From Sinorhizobium fredii USDA 257 (lineage in GTDB: Bacteria; Pseudomonadota; Alphaproteobacteria; Rhizobiales; Rhizobiaceae), in assembly GCF_000265205.3 (NCBI RefSeq), contig NC_018000.1, positions 5,675,001-5,739,000 of the forward strand: DNA of 64,000 nt, read 5' to 3'. A model generated the notes under the pieces. It made no database searches. It was not told the DNA's origin and saw nothing but the letters and a program-made list of their open reading frames with translations. The position numbers were made by a program, and so were the translations under genes. Shown here piece after piece: positions 16,585-25,284 of this stretch; position 1 is the stretch's first letter; each line of letters begins with the position of its first letter.

Positions 16585-19461
16585 CTATCTCCTGACTGCC
16601 TGTTGAACCGCACGGCGGAATTCATCGGCCATGGCCTGGCGGGAACGCGCGTCTGCCATGTCGCCGCCATTGAAGTTAACGCTGAGGTTGATAGGCCGCT
16701 CGGACTCGGCCGGCCGCTGGTCACCCGATCGGTCGTCGGAAACCTTGCTGTCGTCGACAATGATCACCCGCTCGCCCCGCTTCTTGAACAGTTCGACCTT
16801 CATGTCTTCACCCGGCATGATCTGGCCGCCGGTGGCGAAGCCTACCTGACGCTTCATCCGATCGAGCAAGGTCGGGGCATAGCCCGCGCCGCCGATCTGA
16901 AGCCGCTGCAGATAGGTTCCGCCCATGTAGCCCGGACCCTGGCTGACACCATTCAAAGCGCTGGTATTGCCGTTCAGCATGGCGTCGGCGACCGGATCGT
17001 ATCGTCCACCGCCCGTGCCGGCGAAGTTGCGCGCCGCGTTGAACGCGTTGAAATAGTAGGCCGCGTACGGGTCGAGATGGCTTTGGCCTCCCGAGCCGGA
17101 AGAACCACTGCTGTAGGAGCCGCGCGACGACGAATAGGCCGAGTCCGCACTGTAAGACGAAGATCCGCTCCCGATCGACTTCAAGGCCTTGAGACAAGCG
17201 ATCATCTCGAGGCTATCGCTCTCGAAAGTCTCGAAATAATCGGAGTGGACCCTGAGCTCCTGCACGATGTCGAAGAGATGCCCCTCCATGAGAGACAACG
17301 AGTCGCGTCCACCGGCCAGGATTGACGCCGTCGCCCCTGCACTGGAGACGTGGCCGGAACCGCCCATCGCAAGCAGTTCCGGCCCTTCCTCCCCGACCAA
17401 GTAAGTCCCGCCGGCGGTTACAGGGCCGCCAGCCGCACGGGCACCGCTGATCTGGTAACCGAGGGTCTGGTACATCGTGTCCATGTCGGACTGATCGACC
17501 AGATAGCTCCGCGTCCGGTAGGCTGGGGCAATTGCCGCGGCGGGGACCGGCGTGCCGTCGCTGTAGAAAGCCCCGCCATCCGACCGGGAAGCCTGTTGAA
17601 TGACACCAGCAAGCCGCAGTGCCTCCATCTGTCCGGCGACAAACTTGTCAATGAGAAGGTCAACCCAGGCAGCATCGCCGCCCATTGCCTTGAGGCTTTG
17701 GCGGATCATCTCGATTGCCTCATGCACGGTCTGCGCCGTAGCGCCGCCATCCTTCATCGCGGCGAAGAGCTTTTCGATATTGGTGGCGGCTTCCGCAATG
17801 GCTTCGGCCCCGGCCTTTCTGGTCACGCTGTCGCCGAAGATTTCAAACGGCGGGATATTCGCGGCTTCCTTCAGCGCCATGCTGATGTCTGCCAGATCCC
17901 TTTTTGCGGCGCGAAGCTTGGCACTCGACTGCTCCATGGCAGAGAGTTGCTTGAACTGGGCAATAGCGAGGCTCTGCGTCACGTCGATGGTGCCCGAGTA
18001 GGCCGCTTCCACGTTGGTGATCGCCGCGGAAAGGTCGTTGGCGCCTTTGGTGGCGGGTCCGAAAAGATCGGAGGAACCGGAAGAACCGCGATCGAGAAGG
18101 CGGTTCAGGTAATCCTGTCGCTCTCTTTTCTCGGCAATCCGTTTTTCGGCCTGCTTTTGGGATTCGTACAGAGCGAGATTGCCCATGTCGGCGCGGTTGG
18201 TCATGCCTTGCGACAAAAGCATGCCGTTGGGCCCGCGATCGTCGAACAGACGGCGGCGCTCGATCTCCGCTTCGCGGATGGCTTCGGCCAACTGCTTGAA
18301 GGGCTGCAAGGCTGCGACCGCTTCGGCCGCCATAGCCTTGAGCCCGCTGTTGTTCGTTGCTTGCCCGAATGCCTCCAGGTTCTGGATGAGCTCAAGCACA
18401 ACGGGCGAGCCGCGAAGAGCTTCCTTGTGAAGATCCCCGAGATCGACCTGCAACTGTTTGAACAGCGTCGTGCCGCGGAACTGACGAGCCGTGAGCCCAG
18501 CAAGATCGCGGTTGCTGTTGATCGCGGCGGTAATGGCGGCGCCGATCGATCCGTCATCGATGCCCTCGCGCAGCCGCTTGGAGAGCGCCGTGATGTTGTT
18601 TTCCAGGTTGAACGATGCGCCAGCGGTGCTGTCGCGACCGTATCGGCTGCGCTGGTCTGCTGCCTCGCCCCAGAGGTCGCGGACACGCGCAATGGCGTCC
18701 ACCTGTTGATCCAGCAGTTTTTCCATCGAGTCGGCGCCGCTTTCGGCCGTCGAGAAATACTGGAGCGCAGCCGCGCCAGCGCCGACAAAGGCCATCGTGG
18801 CTAGGGAGACCGGATTAATGAGCGATGCGAAAGCAGCCCCGAGCCCACTGACAACGCCTGTCGCTCCCATTGGGCCCAGGACAGCGGCCATCTGCGTGCC
18901 CTGCTGCAGAGCGATCTGGAGCGGCGACATGCCCATTGCCGACGTGATTGCGACGTCTTGAAGCTGTGCGGCTATGTTGGCGGAGTTGAAGTTCTGGCCG
19001 CCCATAGGAGCGGACGCATTCGCCGCCTTCACGGCAGCGCCGGCCGTCGTGGCCGACGTTTTCAGCCGCTCATACGTCATCCGTTCCCGATCGAGCGCGT
19101 TCGTCATCTGCTGCGCGCTGATGACACCCATCCGATGGGCACGCTGGATCTCGCTTACGGTTGCCTCGTATCGCTTACCGGCGGCGGCCAAGGGCTGATA
19201 CTTCATCGTCAGCCGTTCGACTTCCTCGCGGAAGGCGCGGACGTGCTCATCCTGTTGCACGAAGGGCTTGGCGGCCGGCGGCACCTTCTTCGTCTCGTCG
19301 CCGACCTTTTTGAGAGCATTGGCAAGAGCCCCAGCCGACGACGTGAGGCTATCCGCGGCCGATTCCATCTTTTCGGCCGCAGCGTACAGCTTCGACAGAT
19401 CGGCAGCGGCAGACGATGCCTGCGAGCTATCAATACGGAAACCCAGTGTCGCCTCGGTCAT
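16585..19461 (-). CDS. Phage tail length tape-measure protein
   Basis: 958 residues. The N-terminus MTEATLGFRIDSSQ is followed by long helical, Ala-rich, coiled-coil segments. The block NSANIAAQLQDVAITSAMGM and the following LQIALQQGTQMAAVLGPMG (near 160-195) is the signature of the prophage tail tape-measure family (TMP_2), and a hydrophobic stretch follows (SLATMAFVGAGAAAL near 225). The C-terminus PINLSVNFNGGDMADARSRQAMADEFRRAVQQAVRR is typical of the family. Such proteins set tail length in siphoviruses. No tail tube, chaperone or baseplate gene accompanies it, which is unusual. Next upstream gene 15 bp away. Confidence 0.88.
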   Translation of the reverse strand: MTEATLGFRIDSSQASSAAADLSKLYAAAEKMESAADSLTSSAGALANALKKVGDETKKVPPAAKPFVQQDEHVRAFREEVERLTMKYQPLAAAGKRYEATVSEIQRAHRMGVISAQQMTNALDRERMTYERLKTSATTAGAAVKAANASAPMGGQNFNSANIAAQLQDVAITSAMGMSPLQIALQQGTQMAAVLGPMGATGVVSGLGAAFASLINPVSLATMAFVGAGAAALQYFSTAESGADSMEKLLDQQVDAIARVRDLWGEAADQRSRYGRDSTAGASFNLENNITALSKRLREGIDDGSIGAAITAAINSNRDLAGLTARQFRGTTLFKQLQVDLGDLHKEALRGSPVVLELIQNLEAFGQATNNSGLKAMAAEAVAALQPFKQLAEAIREAEIERRRLFDDRGPNGMLLSQGMTNRADMGNLALYESQKQAEKRIAEKRERQDYLNRLLDRGSSGSSDLFGPATKGANDLSAAITNVEAAYSGTIDVTQSLAIAQFKQLSAMEQSSAKLRAAKRDLADISMALKEAANIPPFEIFGDSVTRKAGAEAIAEAATNIEKLFAAMKDGGATAQTVHEAIEMIRQSLKAMGGDAAWVDLLIDKFVAGQMEALRLAGVIQQASRSDGGAFYSDGTPVPAAAIAPAYRTRSYLVDQSDMDTMYQTLGYQISGARAAGGPVTAGGTYLVGEEGPELLAMGGSGHVSSAGATASILAGGRDSLSLMEGHLFDIVQELRVHSDYFETFESDSLEMIACLKALKSIGSGSSSYSADSAYSSSRGSYSSGSSGSGGQSHLDPYAAYYFNAFNAARNFAGTGGGRYDPVADAMLNGNTSALNGVSQGPGYMGGTYLQRLQIGGAGYAPTLLDRMKRQVGFATGGQIMPGEDMKVELFKKRGERVIIVDDSKVSDDRSGDQRPAESERPINLSVNFNGGDMADARSRQAMADEFRRAVQQAVRR

Positions 19462-19476
19462 GCCCGATCCCCTCGC

Positions 19477-20346
19477 TTAGGCTGCGTTGAGCTCGGGGTC
19501 GTTGTAAACGAGCGCCCCGGTATCCGAATGGTATTCGTAAGCCCTGGTGTTGAGGGCCTCAATGCGCCGCTCGTTGAGTGCCGATCTGCGCTGTTCCTCA
19601 TCCGAGGGCTTGAGCGCCGCGGATCGCGCGAATGATTCGCCCGTCTGCTGCTTCTGCAGTCGCTCGGCCTCAACCTGGCGATCCACTTCAACGGAGACGT
19701 GATCGAACCAGTCCCGGAAGGTTCTATCCCGCTGGTCGAACATCAGGCACTTAGCCATGTCCATCAGCGTGACCTGGACCACGTTGTTTGCGATCGTGAC
19801 CGCCTCGCTGACGTCATCAATCTGCTTCAACACAGGCGCGTGATGGATCTCGATAAGCTTTTCCTGGACGTCATCCATGAACTTCTTGTCGGCGCCGATC
19901 ATTGCCGGCGGCACTTCATAGGCGGCCAGAAGGACCTCTTCCGGAGCGTCTTTCGCCATAAGCACGGCTGCAAGCTCGCCACGATTGAGCGATTTCAACC
20001 AGTTACGGACATCCATCCGCAGGATTGCGCCGGCTACATCCGACTTGTCGGGTTTAGGTACCTTCAGATTGGCCTTGGACTGGTCAAAGCCTCGACGGAA
20101 ATCGTCGACGACGTGACCGGCCTTGCGGATGACTGGTGCGGCATCTTTGCCGGCGAACGCCTTCATCTCTTCCATCAAACCGGCGGGAGAGAATCGGTTG
20201 GACTTCCGCAGATCGGCAAGCTTGGTCTCGAGCCGTTCGATGGCCATGATGGGCGCGTCGACCGAGGCGGTGATGCGGTTCATGCCGACATCCTTGCGCC
20301 ATTCGTCGCGGTATCGGCTGGTGATCATATGGTAGCGGCTATTCAT
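19477..20346 (-). CDS. Hypothetical protein between terminase and tape measure
   Basis: 289 residues, soluble, largely helical; the middle KAGHVVDDFRRGFDQSKANL and the C-terminal region rich in charged residues (VEAERLQKQQTGESF) suggest an elongated structure. No known phage motif is visible. The position, between a small 98-residue gene and the tape measure, is where portal and head genes would be expected; it has neither portal nor capsid features. Conserved unknown is the fairest call. Confidence 0.6.
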   Translation of the reverse strand: MNSRYHMITSRYRDEWRKDVGMNRITASVDAPIMAIERLETKLADLRKSNRFSPAGLMEEMKAFAGKDAAPVIRKAGHVVDDFRRGFDQSKANLKVPKPDKSDVAGAILRMDVRNWLKSLNRGELAAVLMAKDAPEEVLLAAYEVPPAMIGADKKFMDDVQEKLIEIHHAPVLKQIDDVSEAVTIANNVVQVTLMDMAKCLMFDQRDRTFRDWFDHVSVEVDRQVEAERLQKQQTGESFARSAALKPSDEEQRRSALNERRIEALNTRAYEYHSDTGALVYNDPELNAA

Positions 20347-20358
20347 GGGCGTGCTCCT

Positions 20359-20655
20359 TTAGGCGGATACGTTGCTGATGACCTGATCGGCCAATGACTT
20401 CACCTGGCCACGCCAGTCCGGATAGTAGGTGCCGAACTGGGGATGACGGAGCGACAGAGGCACGTCGTCGGCGATGCCGTGAAACGTCTGATAAAGGCCG
20501 AGTTGTCTCCCTGAGACATTGCGATTCATAAGCGCCACGTCGTAAGCGGCGAGCTCGATCAGCGAATCCTGGAGTTCGGCGATTGCAGCCGAGTATCGGG
20601 CGCCGGCAGCGGTCCGAGCGGTCTGCAGTTCTTCCAAGTTGGTCGGTATTGCCAT
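20359..20655 (-). CDS. Small hypothetical protein after terminase
   Basis: 98 residues: helical N-terminus LEELQTARTAAGARYSAAIAELQDSLIELAAYDVALM, then an aromatic region LYQTFHGIADDVPLSLRHPQFGTYYPDW. It starts 6 bp after the terminase stop and precedes the 289-residue gene by 12 bp. The length and helical start could fit a head-tail joining protein, but no motif supports it. Confidence 0.55.
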   Translation of the reverse strand: MAIPTNLEELQTARTAAGARYSAAIAELQDSLIELAAYDVALMNRNVSGRQLGLYQTFHGIADDVPLSLRHPQFGTYYPDWRGQVKSLADQVISNVSA

Positions 20656-20661
20656 GTCGGT

Positions 20662-22110
20662 TTACCTCGCGGTTGAGTGGTAGAAGTTTCGTTGAGTGCC
20701 GGCGGAACCGTCATAGGTGCCGAACAAGGCAGTCGGAGCTTTATTCACTTCGGCGCAAAGCCAGACCGCGCCGGCCACGCTGTTGGCCAGGTCGTCATGC
20801 CCTCCCGGCGCGTGGTCGATTGACTCCTTGCCGCCACGGGAGACGCGGCGCTCGAGGCCGACGATCTGGTTTACGAGGGCCGGACTGTCGAGGAGATCGG
20901 CCTTGCCGCTATTCAGGTTCGGCAGGAGTTCGATGTACAGGTCGGTTCGGGGCTTATCGCTGAGGCGATAGCCGATCCCATGCTTGCGGAAATGCTCCCG
21001 CGGGAACTCCCCGCCGTAACGGTCGCCATGCACTTCCGTGATGCCGTAATCCTTCAGGGTCTTGCAGAACTCGGCGATCGTCGCCTCGGGAGAGAAAGGC
21101 GGTTTGCGTTCCCGGGTCAGGTCGTGAACGATCCGACCGTCCTCTCGGTGGGCAATGGCCATCGTAAAGCTGTCGTTTGAGCCGCCCGAGGGGTCGACAA
21201 AGGCCTTGTACTTCGTGCCGCGGACGAACGGACGCTCATGGACACCGGGCGACACACAAGCCTCGACGACTTCGCGGGTAACGAATGCCTCGATGTCCGA
21301 CCGGAACTCGGCCATGTATTCGGCCATTGCCGATGCATGATCACGCTCGAGCGCACGATCTATGTGCGATTGAGGGATGCTGGGGTTCATTTCCCGCGTT
21401 GTCGCCTTCCAGACGAGCGGAGTACCGTCCTTGCCATAGAACCGACGAAAGGCATCCCAGAGAGCCCCTTTTCGAGCGTAGGGCGACGACATGCACAACA
21501 GCATCGCGTTCGGGATTGTCGCCATGCCAGGCCGGATAGCGTCCAAGATCGCGAAATCGGGCTCGGCCGCATCGTCGGTTCGCCAAAAGGCGATCTCATC
21601 GCACAGAACGGCGACATAGGTGTAGCCGCGGCTGGACCGGAATGAAGCTGTGCCGACTTCGATGCTGACCGCATTGTCGAGATCGAAGCCGTTGGCGGTC
21701 TCACGCGCCTTCATTTCCTTCAGCATTTCGATGCCATTCAGCATCGCGGCGATATAGCGAAGGATCACCCGGGCCTGTTTCTTGTCCGCAGCGATGACCA
21801 TGATCGTGCCGCGCTCACCCGGTGCCAGATAAGGCCGGTAGTCGAAGAAACACGCCAGGAAGACGGCCACGAGAGCGGCTACGAACGACTTGCCGCCGCG
21901 ACGACCAATCACCAGCCAAGCCTCGCTATTCGCTCCCGTGGGCCGCTCCTGCCGGCCTGTGTGATTCTTGTAAACGGCGAACTGCTCATCGGTCATCGCC
22001 AAACCAAAGAGCGCTGCCAAGAATGCGAACCACGCGCCGAAACTGTCCCGCTTACCGCGGAACCAAGGCTCGAATAGCTCTGGGTGATCAATCGCCTGGA
22101 GGATGTTCAA
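20662..22110 (-). CDS. terL: Phage terminase large subunit
   Basis: 482 residues. The ATPase has an adenine-binding/Walker A region GRRGGKS (residues 69-75) and Walker B VAVLCDE (166-172), followed by the motif III-like MLLCMSSPYARKG. The nuclease half carries acidic residues at FVDPSGG (near 305), HGDRYGGEF and HDDLANSVAGA near the end. The enzyme cuts concatemeric DNA and pumps it into a procapsid. The start is TTG, overlapping the upstream gene's stop as TTGA, so it is translationally coupled. Presence of an intact packaging motor without any capsid gene in the element is notable. Confidence 0.9.
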   Translation of the reverse strand: MNILQAIDHPELFEPWFRGKRDSFGAWFAFLAALFGLAMTDEQFAVYKNHTGRQERPTGANSEAWLVIGRRGGKSFVAALVAVFLACFFDYRPYLAPGERGTIMVIAADKKQARVILRYIAAMLNGIEMLKEMKARETANGFDLDNAVSIEVGTASFRSSRGYTYVAVLCDEIAFWRTDDAAEPDFAILDAIRPGMATIPNAMLLCMSSPYARKGALWDAFRRFYGKDGTPLVWKATTREMNPSIPQSHIDRALERDHASAMAEYMAEFRSDIEAFVTREVVEACVSPGVHERPFVRGTKYKAFVDPSGGSNDSFTMAIAHREDGRIVHDLTRERKPPFSPEATIAEFCKTLKDYGITEVHGDRYGGEFPREHFRKHGIGYRLSDKPRTDLYIELLPNLNSGKADLLDSPALVNQIVGLERRVSRGGKESIDHAPGGHDDLANSVAGAVWLCAEVNKAPTALFGTYDGSAGTQRNFYHSTAR

Positions 22111-22496
22111 GCGGCAGCCCCCTGGCCGATGATGTCTGCAAGGCTGCGCTTCGGTTTCTGCCCACGGGGCTTGATGTCGAGTTGCTTCACCAGCCGTGCC
22201 TGCAGGTTGTTCAACCGCACAAGGTTCTCGGGATCGACGGACTCACCCCGCACGATGGCGGCCTGCAGTTTCTCGCTTTCGACCGTAACGGCGGCCACCT
22301 GTCGGATCAGTGCGCGCTGCGGTTCATTGAGGGAAGCAGCCCCGCCCAGGTCCTCGGCGAAGCTGATGCACAGGTCACGGAAGCGACGGCCAAGTGCGCT
22401 CCGGTTGTCCACGCCTTCTAGCAGCCACGATCCGTTTGAAATCGCAGAGCGATTGCGAGTGGAGTTGCTATCAATCTGGGTTCGATTTGTGCTCAT
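22107..22496 (-). CDS. Small protein upstream of terminase (candidate small terminase subunit)
   Basis: 129 residues from ATG 22496; a TTG at 22532 would add 12 residues. A polar N-terminus precedes helices (RFRDLCISFAEDLGG, NEPQRALIRQVAAVTVESEKLQAAIV, VRLNNLQARLVKQLDI) and a basic tail RGQKPKRSLADIIG. Position directly before terL with a 4-bp overlap is the place of terS, and the helical-bundle plus basic tail is compatible, but I see no clear HTH. The ribosome site is weak. Confidence 0.55.
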   Translation of the reverse strand: MSTNRTQIDSNSTRNRSAISNGSWLLEGVDNRSALGRRFRDLCISFAEDLGGAASLNEPQRALIRQVAAVTVESEKLQAAIVRGESVDPENLVRLNNLQARLVKQLDIKPRGQKPKRSLADIIGQGAAA

Positions 22497-22600
22497 AAAC
22501 CCAGAAATGACTGGGTTTCGTCGGCACTTCAATGGCGGGAATAGGCCCTACGGATAGGCCCGTATCAACACGTAGAGATACGTTTCACGAGGCTCTGATT

Positions 22601-23251
22601 CTACTGCTGGTCAATGGTACGGTCAAGGATACGCTTCACCGTCATCGCCTGCAGCCCGTGGGTTTCGCCGATCTTCCGGAAGCTCTCACCCTTGGCCCTG
22701 GCGTCCCTCATTTCCTGAAGAGAGGCCTGCTGGAGGGGGTTTTTCACGAGCCTGCCATCTATGACGTCGTACCCATAGGGCGCCTTGCCACCGCCGTAAA
22801 TTCCCTGTGCAGCAAGGTGCCTTTTCACTTCCCGGATACGCTCGCGGATGCGCTCCCGCTCGTTCTCGGCCACGGCAGAGAGGATGGTGAAGACGAGCTT
22901 GGAGATACCGTTGCCGGTGACGTCGCCGCCGAGGTCGATCATAACCAGTCCGACGCCCTGAGCCTTCAATTCCTCAAGCGTACCAAGGGCATCCGAGGCA
23001 GAACGGAACATGCGATCAAGCTTGGGAGTGATGACCATATCACCCTTCTCGACGACGCCCAGGAGACGCTTGCCCTGCGGCCGATCGGCAAGAGGAACCG
23101 AGCCTGAGACGCCGCCCTCGACGAAGATCTCCGAGACTTGCCAGCCCTGCATCATCGCGTAGCCGGTGATCTTGGCCTTCTGGGTTTCCAAGCTGTCGCC
23201 GTTCGCTGCCTGCTCGCTCGTCGACACTCTGACGTAGCCGAAAACCTTCAT
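22601..23251 (-). CDS. Small serine recombinase (resolvase/invertase family)
   Basis: 216 residues. The N-terminal catalytic domain is complete: FGYVRVSTSEQAANGDS with the nucleophile serine, then LDRMFRSASDALGTLEELKAQGVGLVMIDLGGDVTGNG, and the helix AENERERIRERIREVK. The C-terminal half is a DNA-binding HTH (KGESFRKIGETHGLQAMTVKRIL). It resembles Tn3-type resolvases in size. It may resolve multimers or invert a segment; a candidate site lies just upstream (23267-23316). It is in the same direction as the packaging genes but separated from them by about 100 bp. A second recombinase in addition to the tyrosine integrase is unusual for a small element. Confidence 0.88.
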   Translation of the reverse strand: MKVFGYVRVSTSEQAANGDSLETQKAKITGYAMMQGWQVSEIFVEGGVSGSVPLADRPQGKRLLGVVEKGDMVITPKLDRMFRSASDALGTLEELKAQGVGLVMIDLGGDVTGNGISKLVFTILSAVAENERERIRERIREVKRHLAAQGIYGGGKAPYGYDVIDGRLVKNPLQQASLQEMRDARAKGESFRKIGETHGLQAMTVKRILDRTIDQQ

Positions 23252-23266
23252 TGCTGTATCCCCTTG

Positions 23267-23316
23267 TGTAACGTCGCTTTAGCTATGTTACATTTTAGGC
23301 AATGTTACAGGCCTAA
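23267..23316. promoter_or_regulatory. Repeat cluster upstream of the serine recombinase (candidate res site)
   Basis: TGTAAC (23267-23272) is inverted to GTTACA at 23287-23292, which recurs directly at 23304-23309. TTAGGC/GCCTAA (23295-23300, 23311-23316) brackets the last copy. Resolvase genes normally lie beside their own recombination/operator sites. Assignment is inference. Confidence 0.35.
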
Positions 23317-23378
23317 GCAATGGGAATTCGTCCGGAATTCTGGACGATCTCCGGGGAGAGGGCAGAAAATACAGGCGG

Positions 23379-23732
23379 TTAGGCCTTTTTGTCCTCATGG
23401 CATCCAAAGACATAAACCCGGATTAGCTTAGGGTCTGCCTGCAGCTTTCCAATGATGTCATCGACGAATTTCTGCACCCTTCCTTCAGCTTCCGAAGGGT
23501 CCTTACCCACTTCAATCAAGTCTCTCTTGCCTTCCTGGTAGTGACGGTCTGCCTTCACCCTCTGGGCTGCTTCTGAGACCTTGTTGCCTGCGTGCCTGTA
23601 GGCCTCCGCTAAAATCCGGTGCACGGCAGTGCAGTGGAAGTAATGGTACCTTGGGATGCGTCGCTTCTGTTCCTGTGCAGAAACAACGGTCGGAAGGGAA
23701 AGTATGAGAGCCGCAACAAGCTGAAGTTTCAT
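23379..23732 (-). CDS. Exported hypothetical protein
   Basis: 117 residues with a clear signal peptide (MKLQLVAALILSLPTVVSAQ, cleavage after VSA). The mature part has two conserved-looking cysteines (FHCTAVHRILAEAYRHAG and VYVFGCHEDKK) that could form a disulfide, and a helical middle. It lies between the recombinase and the HTH gene, same strand. A periplasmic accessory protein of the element; function unknown. Confidence 0.6.
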   Translation of the reverse strand: MKLQLVAALILSLPTVVSAQEQKRRIPRYHYFHCTAVHRILAEAYRHAGNKVSEAAQRVKADRHYQEGKRDLIEVGKDPSEAEGRVQKFVDDIIGKLQADPKLIRVYVFGCHEDKKA

Positions 23733-23761
23733 ATCGGATTAAGCCCCTTGCCCCGAAGACC

Positions 23762-23989
23762 CTAGTCAGCCCTTTTCTTCGCACCTCGTCTAGCCTGTTC
23801 TTTCTCCTGATCCTGTACCCACTGCAGGAGAGTGCTCTTACGGGCTGCCACTGTTCTGCCTATCCGGAAGGTCGGAAGGTTGCCTTGCTCGTCATGCCAC
23901 GAGATCTGTCTGGGAGACATCCCGAGGAAGCGGGCAATAGCCTTGGTGCCGGTGAGGATATCGGAGTCGGCTGGCGCGTGAATGTTCAT
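23762..23989 (-). CDS. Small MerR/AlpA-like DNA-binding protein (excisionase candidate)
   Basis: 75 residues from ATG 23989, which overlaps the upstream stop (ATGA). The core DILTGTKAIARFLGMSPRQISWHDEQGNLPTFRIGRTVAARKSTLLQWVQDQE is a winged-helix of the AlpA/excisionase type: helix-turn-helix, a wing GNLPTFRIG, and a final helix. Such proteins direct excision or activate integrase genes. The assignment as excisionase is inferred from size and context. Confidence 0.65.
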   Translation of the reverse strand: MNIHAPADSDILTGTKAIARFLGMSPRQISWHDEQGNLPTFRIGRTVAARKSTLLQWVQDQEKEQARRGAKKRAD

Positions 23990-24177
23990 GCGGCCTCCGC
24001 TTCGTCTCGGGGTTGCGTTGCACAAGCGTTGCACGGACCGGTGATATTCTGCTCCAGCCATTGCCGATATCGATCGAGGGCGGGGGCGATGTCTTCCCCC
24101 GTCGACCGTCTAAAGGCTTCCCGGGTCGAATTATGGATGATTGCCCATCCGAGGGCGGCGAGGTGCTTGTCTGTCAT
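23986..24177 (-). CDS. Small hypothetical protein
   Basis: 63 residues (MTDKHLAALGWAIIHNSTREAF…, C-terminus with two cysteines in NACATQ). ATGA overlaps on both sides place it in the coupled operon. No family recognised. Confidence 0.55.
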   Translation of the reverse strand: MTDKHLAALGWAIIHNSTREAFRRSTGEDIAPALDRYRQWLEQNITGPCNACATQPRDEAEAA

Positions 24178-24488
24178 GCGGCACCCCGCGGGTCATGGCT
24201 GCCGGCGCCGGAGCTCTGATAGGTCAGGCGAAGCACCTCCTGCTCGACCTTCGTCCAGAACGCATCGATCTGCTGATCTCGTTCATGCGGCGGAATCCCC
24301 AGCCGATCGAAATGGGCGGTCAGACCGTCGGTGACCTGCTTCGCGTAGTATCCGGCATGGCGCTCGGTGGTCTTCTCGGCGAGCTTTCTCGCAACATCCC
24401 GGATCTTGCCGACGCGATTGGCCATCGGGAAGGCGATCAGCTTGCAGGGAGGCTGCCAAGCGAAGAGCGGAAGATCGCGATCACGCAT
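24174..24488 (-). CDS. DUF6074-family protein
   Basis: 104 residues. The N-terminus DLPLFAWQPPCKLIAFPMANRVGKIRDVARKL matches the DUF6074 pattern (LF-W-PP-K-I-FP---R-GKI), a rhizobial phage- and ICE-associated family of unknown role. The C-terminus is helical (ERDQQIDAFWTKVEQEVLRLTYQ). Overlaps the downstream gene by ATGA. Located directly after the iteron region. Confidence 0.75.
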   Translation of the reverse strand: MRDRDLPLFAWQPPCKLIAFPMANRVGKIRDVARKLAEKTTERHAGYYAKQVTDGLTAHFDRLGIPPHERDQQIDAFWTKVEQEVLRLTYQSSGAGSHDPRGAA

Positions 24489-24539
24489 GCTGCACCTCCG
24501 GACCGCCTATGCCGGCGCATGATGTGGCTAGACTAGATA

Positions 24540-24691
24540 CTGTGTGCTGTGGGCATACCATGATGGTCGAAAAACAGGGCTTATCGTGTGTCATGGGCAT
24601 ACACTCCAGCCTTTATGGTGTGCTCTCGGCATACCATTGCGTCGTCGATGGTGTGCTTAGGGCATACCAATGGTGTGCTCTCGGCATACCG
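24540..24691. repeat. Five helically phased iterons (candidate replication origin)
   Basis: Five 21-bp copies of TGGTGTGC-N4-GGCATACCA, itself an imperfect inverted repeat, start at 24540, 24584, 24616, 24649 and 24671. The offsets are 44, 32, 33 and 22 bp, close to multiples of 11, so all copies face the same side of the helix. Copies 3-5 lie inside the 3' end of the initiator-like gene, copy 2 begins right after its stop, and copy 1 lies beyond. Iterons within an initiator gene are known from lambda O. Confidence 0.8.
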
Positions 24692-25102
24692 TTGTTTTTC
24701 TTCCGGCTTCCACCGCATGAATTCCTTCGTCGCTACCAGCGAGCGCTCGGGAACGTCGACAGGGTATTCCGTCAAGATCCAGCGGGTGGATCGCCGCCCT
24801 GGCGCCCGGTTCTTCCATTGAAATGAACCGCGTGTCGCGACTTTGATGAAGCCTTTCTCGATCAATCCCTTGAAGGCCGCGGCGACAGGTTTGTTGCTGC
24901 AGTTTATGAGCACTGCCGCTTCACGATGCGAAAGAGCGATGTCACCGTTGTTCTGACCGTTATGGAGCTGCTTAAGCTCGAAATAGAGGGCCCTCTCAAA
25001 CGGAGTGGTCGCTTTCCAGGCCGCGGAGTTCAGGAGCCAGACATGCATCTGGAAGAACCGATCTGACGGGGCAGTTCGCTTATGCCTCTTTCCCTTGCTC
25101 AT
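24581..25102 (-). CDS. Replication initiator-like protein (winged helix, lambda O-type organisation)
   Basis: 173 residues. A basic start KGKRHKRTAPSDRFFQMHVWLLNSAAWKATTPFERALYFELKQLHNGQNNGDIALSHREAAVLI followed by AAAFKGLIEKGFIKVATRGSF is the winged-helix layout of phage/plasmid replication proteins. The C-terminal 30 residues are encoded by the iterons and show the repeat at protein level (VCPKHTID, VCREHTIK, VYAHDT). ATGA overlap with the upstream gene. Role as origin-binding initiator is inferred from fold plus iterons; there is no helicase loader or primase nearby, so host proteins would have to be recruited. An alternative is a transcription regulator. Confidence 0.6.
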   Translation of the reverse strand: MSKGKRHKRTAPSDRFFQMHVWLLNSAAWKATTPFERALYFELKQLHNGQNNGDIALSHREAAVLINCSNKPVAAAFKGLIEKGFIKVATRGSFQWKNRAPGRRSTRWILTEYPVDVPERSLVATKEFMRWKPEEKQRYAESTPLVCPKHTIDDAMVCREHTIKAGVYAHDTR

Positions 25103-25284
25103 CCGAACACTCTCCTAAGCATCCGGAACCGATCGGACATCGCGGCCGCCTCGGTTGCCTCGAGGGCGCTAAGATTGAACCGCTCCCGCAAGGCAGGGAT
25201 GATTGGCCGCGGTGGCTGCGCTTGATCGGCGAGCCATTGAGCGGCCAGGGTGACGCTTTCGTTGTCGGGGTGGTAGCAGGTCAT
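25099..25284 (-). CDS. Small hypothetical DNA-binding-like protein
   Basis: 61 residues from ATG 25284 (MTCYHPDNESVTLAAQWLAD…), which overlaps the upstream stop by ATGA; the longer frame to 25383 lies inside the neighbour. The second half (IPALRERFNLSALEATEAAAMSDRFRMLRRVF) reads like a helix-turn-helix. Just upstream of the initiator-like gene and coupled to it. Confidence 0.55.
   Translation of the reverse strand: MTCYHPDNESVTLAAQWLADQAQPPRPIIPALRERFNLSALEATEAAAMSDRFRMLRRVFG

Noticed and set aside
19477..20655. Portal, capsid or head-tail joining genes between terminase and tape measure
   Set aside because: Neither protein shows the expected lengths or motifs; calling them structural would rest on position alone.
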